From Flavimaribacter sediminis (GTDB taxonomy: Bacteria > Pseudomonadota > Alphaproteobacteria > Rhizobiales > Rhizobiaceae): a stretch of DNA of 64,000 nt. The first letter of the stretch is position 1, and each line of letters opens with the position of its first letter. The position numbers were made by a program, and so were the translations under genes. Below, one piece after another: positions 27,600 to 36,809 of the stretch. The stretch is from NCBI RefSeq assembly GCF_019492055.1, contig NZ_JAICBX010000001.1:992001-1056000 (forward strand), read 5' to 3'. The notes beneath the pieces are model-generated. The model saw only the letters and a list, made by a program, of their open reading frames with translations. It had not been told where the DNA came from and ran no database searches.

Positions 27600-28730
27600 T
27601 TAGCCGGCCCTGTAGCCGTAGAGCCAATCAAGGTCGGCCAGAAGCGACTCCCCACCGCGGAGTGTGAAGACGATGTCGCGTCCCAGCCTGAAAGGGCCCA
27701 TTGCCTGGTAGGCGAACTTGTTGAGCAAGCCGCGCTGGCCGACGCGTCGGATGCGGGGCCTGCGATGCGCCTCGAAGCGCATGAGGGCTGTTGCGGTTTC
27801 AATGTCGGTCCGGTCCAGCCAGGACGCGAGTTCACAGGAATCCTCTATCGCCATCGCCGCCCCCTGGGCAGCGTGCGGAGCCATCGCGTGGGCGGCGTCG
27901 CCGATGAGTATGGTGTTGTCATCGCCCCGCCAGGACGCATCTGCGACTTCGTAGATCGGCCAATGGCGCCATTCGGCTTTCGCCAGGACAATTCCGATCG
28001 ACGCGTTCCACCTTTTGAATGCTGCCAGCAGACGGCTGGCGTCGCCCTTGAGGTTCCAGCCTTTCTCGCTGCGATGTTCGGGGATCGTTGCAACGAGGTT
28101 TATCGTCTCGGAACCGATTCGGTAGATCACGAGATGCGCGCCGGGGCCAAGCAGCGCCGTCACGTCAGTGTGCGAAAATGACTTCGGAAGCTCCGCAATC
28201 GGCAGCGTTGCTCGCCAGGCGGCGTAGCCCGAGAAGCGAGGCTCCGCAGACCCGCGAACGGTGCGTCGCAGGCTAGACCAGACGCCGTCTGCGCCCACGG
28301 TCACATCGGCGCCGCCTGACGCTGGCGCCTCGATCCGTTTGCCGAACTCGAACTTGATTGAACTGTAGCGCCGGCTTGCATTCAGAAGAACATCCTGCAG
28401 CCTGGCCCGGTGGATGACGGCGTAGGGCGCCATCCAGCGATCACGTGACATGGCTCTGACGGGCAATCGGGCAAGCGTGCGCAGTGAAAGACCCGAAACA
28501 AGCTGCAGGTGATCGGGTTCATACCAGACCTCGGCAAGGTCGTCCCTCAGGCCGAGCGCGTCGAAAATTCTGGTCGCATTCGGCGAAAGCTGCAAGCCGG
28601 CGCCGATTTCCTCAAGCGCCGGAGATTGTTCGAATATCCGGACTGTATGGCCTTTTTCGGCCAAGGCGAGCGCTGTCGTCAGTCCCGCAATCCCGGCGCC
28701 AACGATATCGATATGCTTTGTGTTCTTCAC
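27600..28730 (-). CDS. FAD-dependent monooxygenase, salicylate-hydroxylase-like
   Basis: A 376-residue group A flavoprotein monooxygenase. The FAD-binding start is IDIVGAGIAGLTTALALAEKGHTVRIFEQSPALEEIGAGLQLSPNATRIF, followed by VTVGADGVWSSLRRTVRG and ILIGDAAHAMAPHAAQGAAMAIEDS. The EIGAGLQLSPNA block is typical of salicylate or hydroxybenzoate hydroxylases, but the substrate is not proven. The start is GTG without a strong ribosome site. It is not obviously linked to the aap operon, on which it converges. Confidence 0.88.
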   Translation of the reverse strand: MKNTKHIDIVGAGIAGLTTALALAEKGHTVRIFEQSPALEEIGAGLQLSPNATRIFDALGLRDDLAEVWYEPDHLQLVSGLSLRTLARLPVRAMSRDRWMAPYAVIHRARLQDVLLNASRRYSSIKFEFGKRIEAPASGGADVTVGADGVWSSLRRTVRGSAEPRFSGYAAWRATLPIAELPKSFSHTDVTALLGPGAHLVIYRIGSETINLVATIPEHRSEKGWNLKGDASRLLAAFKRWNASIGIVLAKAEWRHWPIYEVADASWRGDDNTILIGDAAHAMAPHAAQGAAMAIEDSCELASWLDRTDIETATALMRFEAHRRPRIRRVGQRGLLNKFAYQAMGPFRLGRDIVFTLRGGESLLADLDWLYGYRAG

Positions 28731-28808
28731 GGGTATCCGTACATTTCGTTCGGACAGTCGTCGTGTCTGATTTGCGTTCAGGGCCGACGCGTCCCTGACA
28801 ACTCCGCC

Positions 28809-29054
28809 TTAAAGAATTGCGGCGTTGAAGAGGCAGTCTTCCGGAAGCGTTTTTGTCACGCTGAGAAGCGGATTATAGCGATAGTGGGTCGAACAATAGG
28901 GACAAACGATTTCCGTGTCGTCTCCCATATCGAGAAATTCGTGCGGATGATCGAAAGGGGGATTGGCGCCGACGCACATGAATTCCTTCGTTCCAACCTC
29001 GATCGTGGTGTGGCCAGCGTCATTGTGGAAATGAGGAATTGTATGTCCGGCCAT
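28809..29054 (-). CDS. CHCC-type zinc-finger protein
   Basis: An 81-residue protein with the zf-CHCC pattern: GTKEFMCVGANPPFDHPHEFLDMGDDTEIVCPYCSTHYRY. The first Cys, the HPH histidines and the CPYC pair can bind zinc, as in the mitochondrial complex I subunit NDUFS6. Alphaproteobacterial members are small stand-alone proteins, probably linked to NADH dehydrogenase. GGAG before the ATG fixes the start; the longer open frame upstream is unrelated. Confidence 0.87.
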   Translation of the reverse strand: MAGHTIPHFHNDAGHTTIEVGTKEFMCVGANPPFDHPHEFLDMGDDTEIVCPYCSTHYRYNPLLSVTKTLPEDCLFNAAIL

Positions 29055-29330
29055 GGATTTCTCCGTAAGAGTAAATGTTTCAAGCATGCATTTCTGCGGT
29101 CCATCGCCCCGCCTGCTGATCGCAAAATTCCGGCGCGTCTTCAAGTCCAAATTTTTGCGGTAAACCCGTTTGTGATCAACCCCATTCATGCGCGTCGAGC
29201 GATCTGTCTCTTGATTTTCGAAGCCCGCTGGGTTTGAAAACAGAAAAGCAAACGGTCCGCATGTCGAATGGATCGCGTTGCGGTGTTTTATGCTTCGGGT
29301 CTGGACGATATGGTTATAGAGGCGCTGCCG

Positions 29331-30107
29331 ATGCAGCATTTCACGAATGGCGATCTGCGGATCGCCTATCTCGACGCAGGCCGGCGCGACGCATTTCCAA
29401 TCCTGCTGATTCACGGCTTTGCCTCCACCGCTCACATCAACTGGGTCAACACCGGTTGGGTCAAAACCCTGACTGACGCCGGACACAGGGTGATTGCTCT
29501 CGACAACAGAGGACATGGCGCGAGCGATAAACCGCATGATCCCGACCGCTATACATTGGCGGAGATGAAGAGCGATTCCGTGGCGCTGCTGGATCATCTG
29601 TCTGTTCCGCAGGCCAATGTCATGGGCTACTCGATGGGGGCGTCGATAACGGTGCGACTCGCGCTTGACGATCCCGACAGGGCGGCGTCGCTCATTTTCG
29701 GCGGACGCGGATCGGCCATCCTGGAGCCGAACCTCGACTGGAAATCGATCGCAGACGGTCTCCGGGCGACCTCGGCTGACGACGTCACTGGCGAACCGGC
29801 GCGGCGGTTTCGTCTCTTCGCCGACCAGACGGGGTCAGATCGACTGGCGCTCGCCGCCTGCATTCAGTCAATTCGTACTTTTTTCACAGAACAGGAACTC
29901 GCGACGATCGAACACCGCGCTCTTGTCGCAACCGGAACGAAGGACGACATTGCAGGACCGCCGGAGCCATTCGCCGAGGCGCTGGCGCATGGCGAGGTGT
30001 TTCACATCGAAGGCAAGGACCATATGCTCGCCGTCGGCGACAAGACCTACAAGGCGGCCGCACTGGAGTTCCTGGCCGGCGGCTCGGGAGACAAGTTTAC
30101 CGGATGA
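29331..30107 (+). CDS. alpha/beta hydrolase
   Basis: A 258-residue alpha/beta-hydrolase. The oxyanion motif is LLIHGFAS, the nucleophile elbow is VMGYSMGASI, the acid is probably in VATGTKDDI and the histidine is in IEGKDHMLAVGDK. The fold is complete. GAGG about nine bases upstream favours the ATG at 29331; ATGs at 29268 and 29310 are alternatives giving 21 or 7 more residues. Its stop overlaps the next hydrolase gene by four bases. The substrate is unknown. Confidence 0.87.
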   Translation: MQHFTNGDLRIAYLDAGRRDAFPILLIHGFASTAHINWVNTGWVKTLTDAGHRVIALDNRGHGASDKPHDPDRYTLAEMKSDSVALLDHLSVPQANVMGYSMGASITVRLALDDPDRAASLIFGGRGSAILEPNLDWKSIADGLRATSADDVTGEPARRFRLFADQTGSDRLALAACIQSIRTFFTEQELATIEHRALVATGTKDDIAGPPEPFAEALAHGEVFHIEGKDHMLAVGDKTYKAAALEFLAGGSGDKFTG

Positions 30108-31015
30108 GCGGCCAGGCAGTCGATATGCCCCGACCGGTCGAGCGGGTGCGCAAGTTTACCGGAAGCCATCAAAACTGTCTGGTTGCGACGACCTTCGGGG
30201 CAGGCGGACCGCCTGTGGTTTTCCTGCATGGCGGCGGGCAGACCCGTCACGCCTGGCAAGCGACGGCGAGAACGGTCGCCCGCGCCGGCTGGACGGCGAT
30301 TTCCGTCGATTTACGCGGACACGGCGATAGTGACTGGATTGACGGCGCACACTACAATTTCGACGATTTCGCCAAAGACGCGCTCCGCCTTTTCCAGACG
30401 ATCGGGAAGGAGTACGGGGAGAAGCCGGTAGCCGTTGGCGCGTCGCTCGGCGGAATTTCCTCTCTGATCGCACAGGACCTGTCCGGCCAGGACTTGCTCG
30501 CAGGGCTTGTTCTCGTCGATGTGACTCCCCGGATGCGGCGGGACGGCGTCGAAAAGATCCTGGGTTTCATGGGAGCAAGAGCCCATGAAGGCTTCACATC
30601 CCTGGAGGAGGCGGCTGACACGATCAGCGCCTATCTGCCAAACCGAAATCGACCCAAATCGCTGTCGGGCCTTTCCAAGAACCTGAGGCGGGGAGAGGAC
30701 GGCCGCTATCGATGGCACTGGGATCCGGCATTCATATCAGGGCCTCATCCGATTGAACCCGGGCAATTCACCACGGAAGAGAAGCGGGTCGAGGCAGCCC
30801 GCGCGTTGACCATTCCAACGCTACTGGTTCGCGGACGACAATCGGAGCTTGTTCAGGATGAGCACACCGAGGAGTTTCTCGAAATCGCGCCGCACGCCAG
30901 GCTTGCGGATGTTTCGGGCGCCGGTCACATGGTCGCTGGCGATCGCAATGACCTGTTTCAGGCGGCCATACTCGATTTCCTCGGTGACTTGCGCCAAGGC
31001 GAAGCCACGTCGTAG
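30104..31015 (+). CDS. alpha/beta hydrolase
   Basis: A 303-residue alpha/beta-hydrolase with FLHGGGQTRHAWQATARTVARAGWTAISVDLRGHGDSDW, the nucleophile elbow VGASLGGIS, and the acid and histidine in LVRGRQSELVQDEHTE and VSGAGHMVAGDRND. These features resemble peroxidase/epoxide-hydrolase-like members. It starts on the ATGA that ends the preceding hydrolase, so the two are translated together, but they are different enough in sequence to have separate substrates. Confidence 0.9.
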   Translation: MSGQAVDMPRPVERVRKFTGSHQNCLVATTFGAGGPPVVFLHGGGQTRHAWQATARTVARAGWTAISVDLRGHGDSDWIDGAHYNFDDFAKDALRLFQTIGKEYGEKPVAVGASLGGISSLIAQDLSGQDLLAGLVLVDVTPRMRRDGVEKILGFMGARAHEGFTSLEEAADTISAYLPNRNRPKSLSGLSKNLRRGEDGRYRWHWDPAFISGPHPIEPGQFTTEEKRVEAARALTIPTLLVRGRQSELVQDEHTEEFLEIAPHARLADVSGAGHMVAGDRNDLFQAAILDFLGDLRQGEATS

Positions 31016-31128
31016 CCGCATGCGCATTTGTTGACGCAGCGCGGACAGTATGGTCTGTCAGTCGCGCGTGTAGCGGATGTAATGCATTTCGGCTTCACGA
31101 ACGACGGTTCTGTTTGAATAGGCGCAAC

Positions 31129-32418
31129 ATGGACATCGCTTCACGAGTTTACGATCACAACTGGAAGATCGATCCGATCGTCCGGTCCTTGATCGATACG
31201 GACTTCTACAAATTGTTGATGGCGCAGTCGGTTTTCGGAAACAATCCGGACACCAGGGTCACGTTCAGCATCATCAACCGGACGAAAGAGGTGCCTCTGG
31301 CGCAGCTGATCGACGAGAAGGAGCTGCGCGACCAGCTGGACCATATACGCGATCTCAGGCTCACTCCGGGCGAGAGCACATGGCTGCGCGGAAACATGTT
31401 TTACGGCAAGCGCTACATGTTCCGTCCGGACTTCATGGAGTGGTTCGAGAATTTGCGATTGCCGCCTTACCATCTGGAGCGCCGCGGCGATCAGTATGAA
31501 TTGACTTTCGAAGGCCCGTGGCCTGCCGTCATGCTTTGGGAAATACCGGCGCTCGCTGTCTTGATGGAGCTGCGTTCCCGCGCAGTTCTCAGGGACATGG
31601 GTCGTTTCGAACTTCAGGTTCTCTATGCGCGCGCAATGACGAGGATCTGGGAGAAAGTTGGAAACCTGCGTGGTCTGGACGCGCTCAAGATCGCCGATTT
31701 CGGCACACGCCGCAGGCATTCCTTCCTGTGGCAGGACTGGTGCGTGCAGGCCATGCTCGAAGGTCTGGGCGACAAGTTCATCGGCACATCGAACTGCCTG
31801 ATTGCGATGCGACGCGACGTCGAGGCCATCGGGACGAACGCGCATGAGTTGCCAATGGTCTATGCGGCGCTGGCAAACAGTGACGAGGAGCTGGCGTCTG
31901 CGCCTTACAGGGTGCTGGAGAACTGGCAGGAAGAGCATGACGGCAACCTGCTGATCATCCTGCCGGACACCTACGGCACCGAAGGTTTTCTGGACCGTGC
32001 GCCGGACTGGTTGACTGACTGGACCGGCATTCGAATAGACAGCGGAGATCCGGTCGTCGCCGCTGAAATGGCGATACGCTGGTGGCAGTCGCGGGGGCAG
32101 GATCCGCAAAAGAAGCTGCTGATCTTTTCCGATGGTCTGGACACGGACAAGATCATCGACATCTACAACCGCTTCCATGGACGCACGCGCGTCAGCTTTG
32201 GATGGGGCACGCTGCTAACGAACGATTTCCGGGGGCTCGTCGACGGGGACCGACTGGCGCCGTTCTCGCTCGTCTGCAAGGCCGTTTCCGCCGATGGGCG
32301 GCCGACAGTCAAGCTGTCGGACAATCCCCGCAAGGCCATGGGGCCGCCGCAAGAGATCGAACGGTACAAGAAGGTCTTCGGCGTCGGCGTTCAAGAGGAG
32401 CAGGACGTCCTGGTTTGA
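31129..32418 (+). CDS. pncB: nicotinate phosphoribosyltransferase
   Basis: The 429-residue enzyme makes nicotinate mononucleotide in NAD salvage. It begins with DPIVRSLIDTDFYKLLMAQSVF and has KIADFGTRRRHSFLWQDWCVQAM, the FIGTSNCLIAMRRDVEAIGTNAHELPMVYA active-site region and WTGIRIDSGDP with the phosphate-binding segment. The histidine in GTNAHELPM is expected to be phosphorylated. An upstream TTG is possible, but ATG at 31129 gives the family's normal start. Confidence 0.97.
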   Translation: MDIASRVYDHNWKIDPIVRSLIDTDFYKLLMAQSVFGNNPDTRVTFSIINRTKEVPLAQLIDEKELRDQLDHIRDLRLTPGESTWLRGNMFYGKRYMFRPDFMEWFENLRLPPYHLERRGDQYELTFEGPWPAVMLWEIPALAVLMELRSRAVLRDMGRFELQVLYARAMTRIWEKVGNLRGLDALKIADFGTRRRHSFLWQDWCVQAMLEGLGDKFIGTSNCLIAMRRDVEAIGTNAHELPMVYAALANSDEELASAPYRVLENWQEEHDGNLLIILPDTYGTEGFLDRAPDWLTDWTGIRIDSGDPVVAAEMAIRWWQSRGQDPQKKLLIFSDGLDTDKIIDIYNRFHGRTRVSFGWGTLLTNDFRGLVDGDRLAPFSLVCKAVSADGRPTVKLSDNPRKAMGPPQEIERYKKVFGVGVQEEQDVLV

Positions 32419-32420
32419 AC

Positions 32421-33242
32421 TCAGCTTCCCCTGAAAACGGGTTTGCGCCTTTCGCGGAAAGCCAGCCGGCCTTCCTCGTAATCCCTGCTTGAGAACGTCA
32501 ACGCTCCGAGAACAGAGGCCTTTTGGAAATCGTCGGCGCTATGGCTGAGCGCGGCGCGTATCGCCGCCTTTGACGCGCGGTTGCTGAGGGGAGCGTTCGC
32601 GCAGATCTCCGAAGCCAATTGCAGCGCGCTTTCCTCCAGGTCCCGGTCGTCGTGCAGCGAAAGAATAATGCCGGCGTCGAGAGCCGTCGCAGCGTCTATC
32701 CTGCGTGCCGAATAGAGCATGTAGCGGGCAAACTGCGGGCCCGCGGCCTCCACGATATCTACCATTGCATCCGCAGGATAAGACAAGCCAAGCTTGCCTG
32801 CAGGCACGCTGAAAGAAGCGGTGTGGCTGGCGATACGCAGATCGGCGGCGGCGGCAAGGCCGAACGCCCCGCCGAAACAGATGCCTCTGATAACGGCCAG
32901 AACCGGTAAGGGACATTCGCGCACAGCCCGAAACGCATCGGAATTCGACTGTTCGTAGCGTTCGGCCGTGTGCGGGTCGCGTCTTGCTGAATCGAATTCG
33001 CCGATGTCGGCCCCTGCGGAAAAATCGCTTTCCCCACCGCCCATCATCAGCACGCATCGAATGTCGTCAGCCTGGTCGATCAGTTCGAAGGCATGGACGA
33101 TTTCGCGCCACATCTGGTGCGTGATCGCGTTCTTTTTGTCCGGTCGATTGAAGGTAATCGTTGCTATGGAATCGGACCAGCTTAGAACGATCTGGCCGTC
33201 GGCAAGCGGCTTCGAAGGTTGATTGTTCAATTTCTTTGTCAC
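32421..33242 (-). CDS. enoyl-CoA hydratase/isomerase family protein
   Basis: A 273-residue crotonase-fold protein. It has ATITFNRPDKKNAITHQMW, the first oxyanion segment SDFSAGADIGEF and the second VIRGICFGGAFGLAAAADLRIA, followed by GLSYPADAM. The glutamates that perform hydration in true enoyl-CoA hydratases are not evident at the usual places (FGGAFGL instead of GGGCEL), so it may be an isomerase or another crotonase. The start is GTG with no clear ribosome site. It converges on pncB with two bases between. Confidence 0.83.
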   Translation of the reverse strand: MTKKLNNQPSKPLADGQIVLSWSDSIATITFNRPDKKNAITHQMWREIVHAFELIDQADDIRCVLMMGGGESDFSAGADIGEFDSARRDPHTAERYEQSNSDAFRAVRECPLPVLAVIRGICFGGAFGLAAAADLRIASHTASFSVPAGKLGLSYPADAMVDIVEAAGPQFARYMLYSARRIDAATALDAGIILSLHDDRDLEESALQLASEICANAPLSNRASKAAIRAALSHSADDFQKASVLGALTFSSRDYEEGRLAFRERRKPVFRGS

Positions 33243-33375
33243 CGTCGTTGAAAAGTTTTCGATTTGAATAATCGCGGATTCGCCCTATTTTTATCGCAAG
33301 TTTACCAAGGCGCGATAGGTTCCGAAGCAAATGCGGCTCCGGTCGTCACGCAAAAATGTCGAGGGAGACGCCGCG

Positions 33376-34194
33376 ATGCCAGCACCAAAGGCGCTGAAGG
33401 CGGAACAGATCAAGGCGATGGATCCGATTTGGGACGCCATCCGTTTGGAGGCCCAACAGGCCGCCGACAATGATCCGGTTCTCGCAACCTACCATTATTC
33501 AACCATCCTGAATTTCCGCACGCTTGAAGAAGCCGTGATCCATCGCGTATGCGAGCGTCTCGATCACGCGGACATGCCGACCAATCTGCTGCGCCAGACA
33601 TTCGACGAAATGCTTGAAGACTGGCCGGAATGGAGCGCGATCCTGCGGGTCGATATTCAGGCGGTTTACGACCGTGATCCGGCTTGCGACCGATTCATCG
33701 AGCCGGTGCTTTATTTCAAGGGATTCCATGCAATCCAGGCGCATCGTCTCGCACACTGGCTGTGGGAAAACGGCCGCCGTGATTACGCCCTTTATCTCCA
33801 GAGCCGGTCTTCGGAAGTATTCCAGACGGATATTCATCCGGCGGCGCGCATGGGCAAAGGCATCTTCCTCGATCATGCGACCGGTCTCGTCGTTGGCGGC
33901 ACCGCGATCATCGAGGATGACGTTTCCATTCTGCACGGAGTAACGCTGGGCGGAACCGGCAAGGAGCCGGGCAACCGGCACCCGAAGGTTCGCCAAGGCG
34001 TTCTGATCGGCGCTGGCGCCAAGATTCTCGGCAACATGGAAATCGGGCGTTGCTCACGCATTGCATCGGGTTCGGTAGTGCTTTCGGCTGTTCCCGAAGC
34101 GTCGACGGTGGCTGGCGTGCCGGCGCGGGTCGTCGGTAAGGCCGGGTGCCTGGAGCCGTCACGGTCAATGGACCAGCTCGTCGGCGAAAGCTGA
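33376..34194 (+). CDS. cysE: serine O-acetyltransferase
   Basis: The 272-residue enzyme makes O-acetylserine, the first step of cysteine synthesis. The N-terminal helical domain (DPIWDAIRLEAQQAADNDP...) is followed by a left-handed beta-helix: EVFQTDIHPAARMGKGIFLDHATGLVVGGTAIIEDDVSILHGVTLGGTGK and RHPKVRQGVLIGAGAKILGNMEIG. The catalytic His in LDHATG and the Asp-His pair are present. GAGGGAG before the ATG at 33376 sets the start; 15 upstream codons are dispensable. Confidence 0.96.
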   Translation: MPAPKALKAEQIKAMDPIWDAIRLEAQQAADNDPVLATYHYSTILNFRTLEEAVIHRVCERLDHADMPTNLLRQTFDEMLEDWPEWSAILRVDIQAVYDRDPACDRFIEPVLYFKGFHAIQAHRLAHWLWENGRRDYALYLQSRSSEVFQTDIHPAARMGKGIFLDHATGLVVGGTAIIEDDVSILHGVTLGGTGKEPGNRHPKVRQGVLIGAGAKILGNMEIGRCSRIASGSVVLSAVPEASTVAGVPARVVGKAGCLEPSRSMDQLVGES

Positions 34195-34216
34195 GACAGT
34201 AAAAATTCGAATTTCA

Positions 34217-34242
34217 GGCCCGCATCCCTTGTTGCGGGCCTT
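34217..34242 (+). terminator. hairpin downstream of cysE
   Basis: AGGCCCGCA (34217-34225) pairs with TGCGGGCCT (34234-34242), nine pairs around an eight-base loop, 22 bases after the cysE stop. The T-tract behind it is weak (TTGTCGTTC), so termination efficiency is uncertain. Confidence 0.55.
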
Positions 34243-34412
34243 GTCGTTCAATGGAGCCGGATTGCCGTCGGTCTCAGCCGGCTTTGAATTCAATCGAAAG
34301 TGTCAAGCTGTCCCTCGCTCTTTACATCGTTGCTTCTGACGTGCGAGAAGCGCCGCTAACCTGAAACGCCGGGCGACCCGCGTCGCCGACAGGTCAATTG
34401 ACGGAGATTGTC

Positions 34413-34628
34413 TTGAAGCCGGAAGAACTGCGCAAACTGGATTCCTATTTCAAACACACATTCAACGCCAAGATGGCGGTTCGAAAGCGTCCCAACAAGG
34501 ACGACTCGGCGGAAGTCTATATCGGAGATGAGTTTCTCGGCGTGCTGTTTCGCGACGATGACGACGAAGACGATCTTTCATACAATTTCACGATGGCTAT
34601 TCTCGAGATCGATCTGGACGATCATTAA
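34413..34628 (+). CDS. DUF3126 family protein
   Basis: A 71-residue protein of the alphaproteobacterial DUF3126 family: KPEELRKLDSYFKHTFNAKMAVRKRPNKDDSAEVYIGDEFLGVLFRDDDDEDDLSYNFTMAILEIDLD. It is acidic at the C-terminus and of unknown function. No ATG is available; TTG at 34413 lies seven bases after GGAG and gives the MKPEE start found in the family, so it is preferred over a TTG at 34398. It converges on the next gene. Confidence 0.85.
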   Translation: MKPEELRKLDSYFKHTFNAKMAVRKRPNKDDSAEVYIGDEFLGVLFRDDDDEDDLSYNFTMAILEIDLDDH

Positions 34629-34637
34629 GTCCCATGA

Positions 34638-35399
34638 TTACCGGGACAGGCGTTGCTTGCGGGGAGGCCGGGCGCTGATGATTGCCGAGGACACGTAAAA
34701 ATTCATTGCCTGATCCAGGGCTTTCCATTGCGGCAACAGGTCCTGGCTGAAGCGGTACATCATGCTCATGCCTTGTCCTGTATGCACATCGCGCATGCAG
34801 GTCCGCGCCTCGTTCGGCAGATCCGAAGGATCGATGCATCTGGCGACAAAGGGATGGGCGGCGTTCGTCTCGACATAGAGATACTCACCGGCATAGCGGC
34901 TGGTCTCGTCGAAGGTAAACCGTGTCAGGCCATAACTCAGCTTCTCACCGTTGAGATCGACAAGTCGACTGTATACAGGCGCGAACCGCTCCGACATGTC
35001 GAGCGGCATTTCCTGCCTGCTGAGCGTGATGAACACGATATCCTGTGAACTGTCGATGCCGTTGAAAAGATCTTTGGTCTCTTCGCTGTAACCCTCCAGG
35101 CTTGGCCAGAGCACGTAGAGGTCCACCCTGTTCGCTACGCCGTCGTTTCGTTGCTCTTCAAAGCGGATCATGTTGTCCGCGATGCGCAACGTGTCGTCGC
35201 CTATTCTAATGGTCCGGATGGTCGGATCCGCGCTGAAGCCGCTGGTGACGATTGTGTCGCCGTACCAGTGGCCTGCTATGTTCAGCAGCACGGTCAGCAA
35301 CATCAGGGACGCGGCGACGGCGGCGGTTTTCCAGATGAACGCCTGCGATATCAGGGGGCGCGGGTCGATTGCCGGATTTGCCGATTGCGAGGAGGCCAT
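34638..35399 (-). CDS. membrane-anchored protein of unknown function
   Basis: A 253-residue protein with one transmembrane helix near residues 24-42 (IWKTAAVAASLMLLTVLLNIAGHWY) and a large soluble part that should face the periplasm. The soluble part contains ADNMIRFEEQRNDGVANRVDLYVLWPSLEGYSEETKDLF and two cysteines (VARCIDP and ARTCMRD). I do not recognise the family by name. Convergent with the DUF3126 gene and divergent from the gamma carbonic anhydrase gene. A TTG start 11 codons earlier is less likely. Confidence 0.7.
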   Translation of the reverse strand: MASSQSANPAIDPRPLISQAFIWKTAAVAASLMLLTVLLNIAGHWYGDTIVTSGFSADPTIRTIRIGDDTLRIADNMIRFEEQRNDGVANRVDLYVLWPSLEGYSEETKDLFNGIDSSQDIVFITLSRQEMPLDMSERFAPVYSRLVDLNGEKLSYGLTRFTFDETSRYAGEYLYVETNAAHPFVARCIDPSDLPNEARTCMRDVHTGQGMSMMYRFSQDLLPQWKALDQAMNFYVSSAIISARPPRKQRLSR

Positions 35400-35580
35400 C
35401 AAATGGAATTCCCGTGCGAGCAACGCCCGCAACTCTGGATCAGGTTATTTTGGACGCGATTTTCGCCAATTGTAGTTAAGACCACGTAAACCTGCGTAAT
35501 TCCGGCGCGCCGGCGCATTGTCATTTTCCCGGTAGCTGCTATGCGAGGATAGGATTGAGTGAATACGCGGAGGATTTGAT

Positions 35581-36108
35581 ATGGCGCTTTACAAACTCGA
35601 CGACGAAAGCCCCAACCTGCCGGACGGCTTTTTCTGGGTTGCGGAAAGCGCATCTGTGATCGGCAAGGTGAATATCGGTGAGGATGTCGGAATTTGGTTC
35701 GGATCGGTTCTGCGCGGGGACAATGAGCCGATAACCATCGGCAAGGGAACTAATGTTCAGGAAAACTGCGTCATGCATACGGATAAAGGTTTTCCGCTCG
35801 TCATCGGCGAAGGCTGCACAATTGGTCACAGGGCGATGCTGCATGGCTGCACGATAGGCGACAACAGCCTGATCGGCATGGGCGCTATCGTGCTCAATGG
35901 AGCGAAGATTGGCGCCAATTGCCTTATAGGAGCAGGCGCTCTCGTGACTGAGGGCAAGGAAATACCGGACAACAGCCTTGTCGTGGGATCGCCGGCAAAG
36001 CCGGTTCGTGAACTCGACGACAAGGCGGTCGCCATGCTGCAATGGTCCTCGCGCCACTATATTGAGAATGCGCGCCGGTTTGCAGCCGGTCTCGAAAGAA
36101 TTTCCTGA
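35581..36108 (+). CDS. gamma carbonic anhydrase family protein
   Basis: A 175-residue left-handed beta-helix protein. The N-terminus DGFFWVAESASVIGKVNIGEDVGIWFGSVLRGDNEPITIGKGTNVQENCVMHTD is followed by GEGCTIGHRAMLHGCTIGDNSLIGMGAIVLNGAKIG. The three metal-ligand histidines (MHTD, IGHRA and MLHG) are present. Many such proteins act in metal-dependent hydration or in complex assembly, and the enzymatic role is not certain. The length is normal for the YrdA-type class. Confidence 0.92.
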   Translation: MALYKLDDESPNLPDGFFWVAESASVIGKVNIGEDVGIWFGSVLRGDNEPITIGKGTNVQENCVMHTDKGFPLVIGEGCTIGHRAMLHGCTIGDNSLIGMGAIVLNGAKIGANCLIGAGALVTEGKEIPDNSLVVGSPAKPVRELDDKAVAMLQWSSRHYIENARRFAAGLERIS

Positions 36109-36141
36109 GAAAAAAAGAGCCGTCCCTGGGGTGGGACGGCT
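36109..36141 (-). terminator. rho-independent terminator for the cysteine-protease gene
   Basis: AGCCGTCCC (36118-36126) pairs with GGGACGGCT (36133-36141), nine perfect pairs around a six-base loop. On the minus strand the stem is followed by CTCTTTTTTT, the complement of the A-run at 36110-36116. It therefore terminates the minus-strand gene that ends at 36207, not the carbonic anhydrase gene on the plus strand, whose stop codon it abuts. Confidence 0.88.
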
Positions 36142-36206
36142 CACAGGCCTGGTCTGAGACGGGAAGGGTGGGGACCGACCGAGGCCTGAATTCCGGTTGC
36201 GCGCCG

Positions 36207-36809
36207 TTATTTGCGGATGCTTCCGACGAATGTGGCGCGGCTGTCCTGCAGCTTGGTCCATCTGCCGGTGTTGACGGAGGATTGGCGCTTCAAAAAGGTG
36301 TAATCGGTTTGCGACCACAGCAGGACTTCATCGTGCATGTTGTCGAGGATGAAGTCGCCATGGTCGGTTCTGACCGTAAGCACGGCGTGTCCTGATCCAT
36401 CGGTTTGCCGGACAATGGTGATCAGCAGGTCAGAAGCGCGAAAGCCCATCTGCATAAGCAGCTTCTGTTTCAACAGCACATAATCCTCGCAGTCGCCGAC
36501 AGCCTTGGGGTAAGCCCAGAACTCTTCGACGCCGAACACATCCTGATCGGTCATCGGGATAATATCGCGGTTGACCTTTGCATTTATGCTGACCATCCGG
36601 TTCCACGCGGCCTTGTTCAGTTTCATGGGCGCGCTGTCGGGTGTCCTGTAGTTGCACTCGGACGGATAAAGCTTGCAAAAATTGTAGTGACCGATCGGCT
36701 GGCTGGTGCCTCCGAGCGTCTGCATGTTGCGCGAGAAGCCCAGCGCCGGCCCTGTCAGCCAGACCATGGCGAGCATGAAAACGCCGCCAATATACAGTGT
36801 GGATTTCAT
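36207..36809 (-). CDS. periplasmic transglutaminase-like cysteine protease (BTLCP, LapG-like)
   Basis: A 200-residue secreted protein: signal peptide MKSTLYIGGVFMLAMVWLTGPALG, then a transglutaminase-like fold. The triad is visible as Cys in AVGDCEDYVLLK, His in GSGHAVLTVRT and Asp in FILDNMHDE. This family includes LapG, the c-di-GMP-controlled protease that releases surface adhesins. No LapA-type adhesin or LapD receptor is encoded in the window, so the substrate is unknown. The gene faces away from the CDF/HlyD operon across about 220 bases. Confidence 0.88.
   Translation of the reverse strand: MKSTLYIGGVFMLAMVWLTGPALGFSRNMQTLGGTSQPIGHYNFCKLYPSECNYRTPDSAPMKLNKAAWNRMVSINAKVNRDIIPMTDQDVFGVEEFWAYPKAVGDCEDYVLLKQKLLMQMGFRASDLLITIVRQTDGSGHAVLTVRTDHGDFILDNMHDEVLLWSQTDYTFLKRQSSVNTGRWTKLQDSRATFVGSIRK

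Noticed and set aside
28809-29597. 262-codon version of the zinc-finger gene
   Set aside because: The upstream 180 codons lack family features; GGAG and the conserved start support the short form.
36109-36141. Terminator of the gamma carbonic anhydrase gene
   Set aside because: The T-run is on the minus strand side only, so the hairpin serves the opposite gene.
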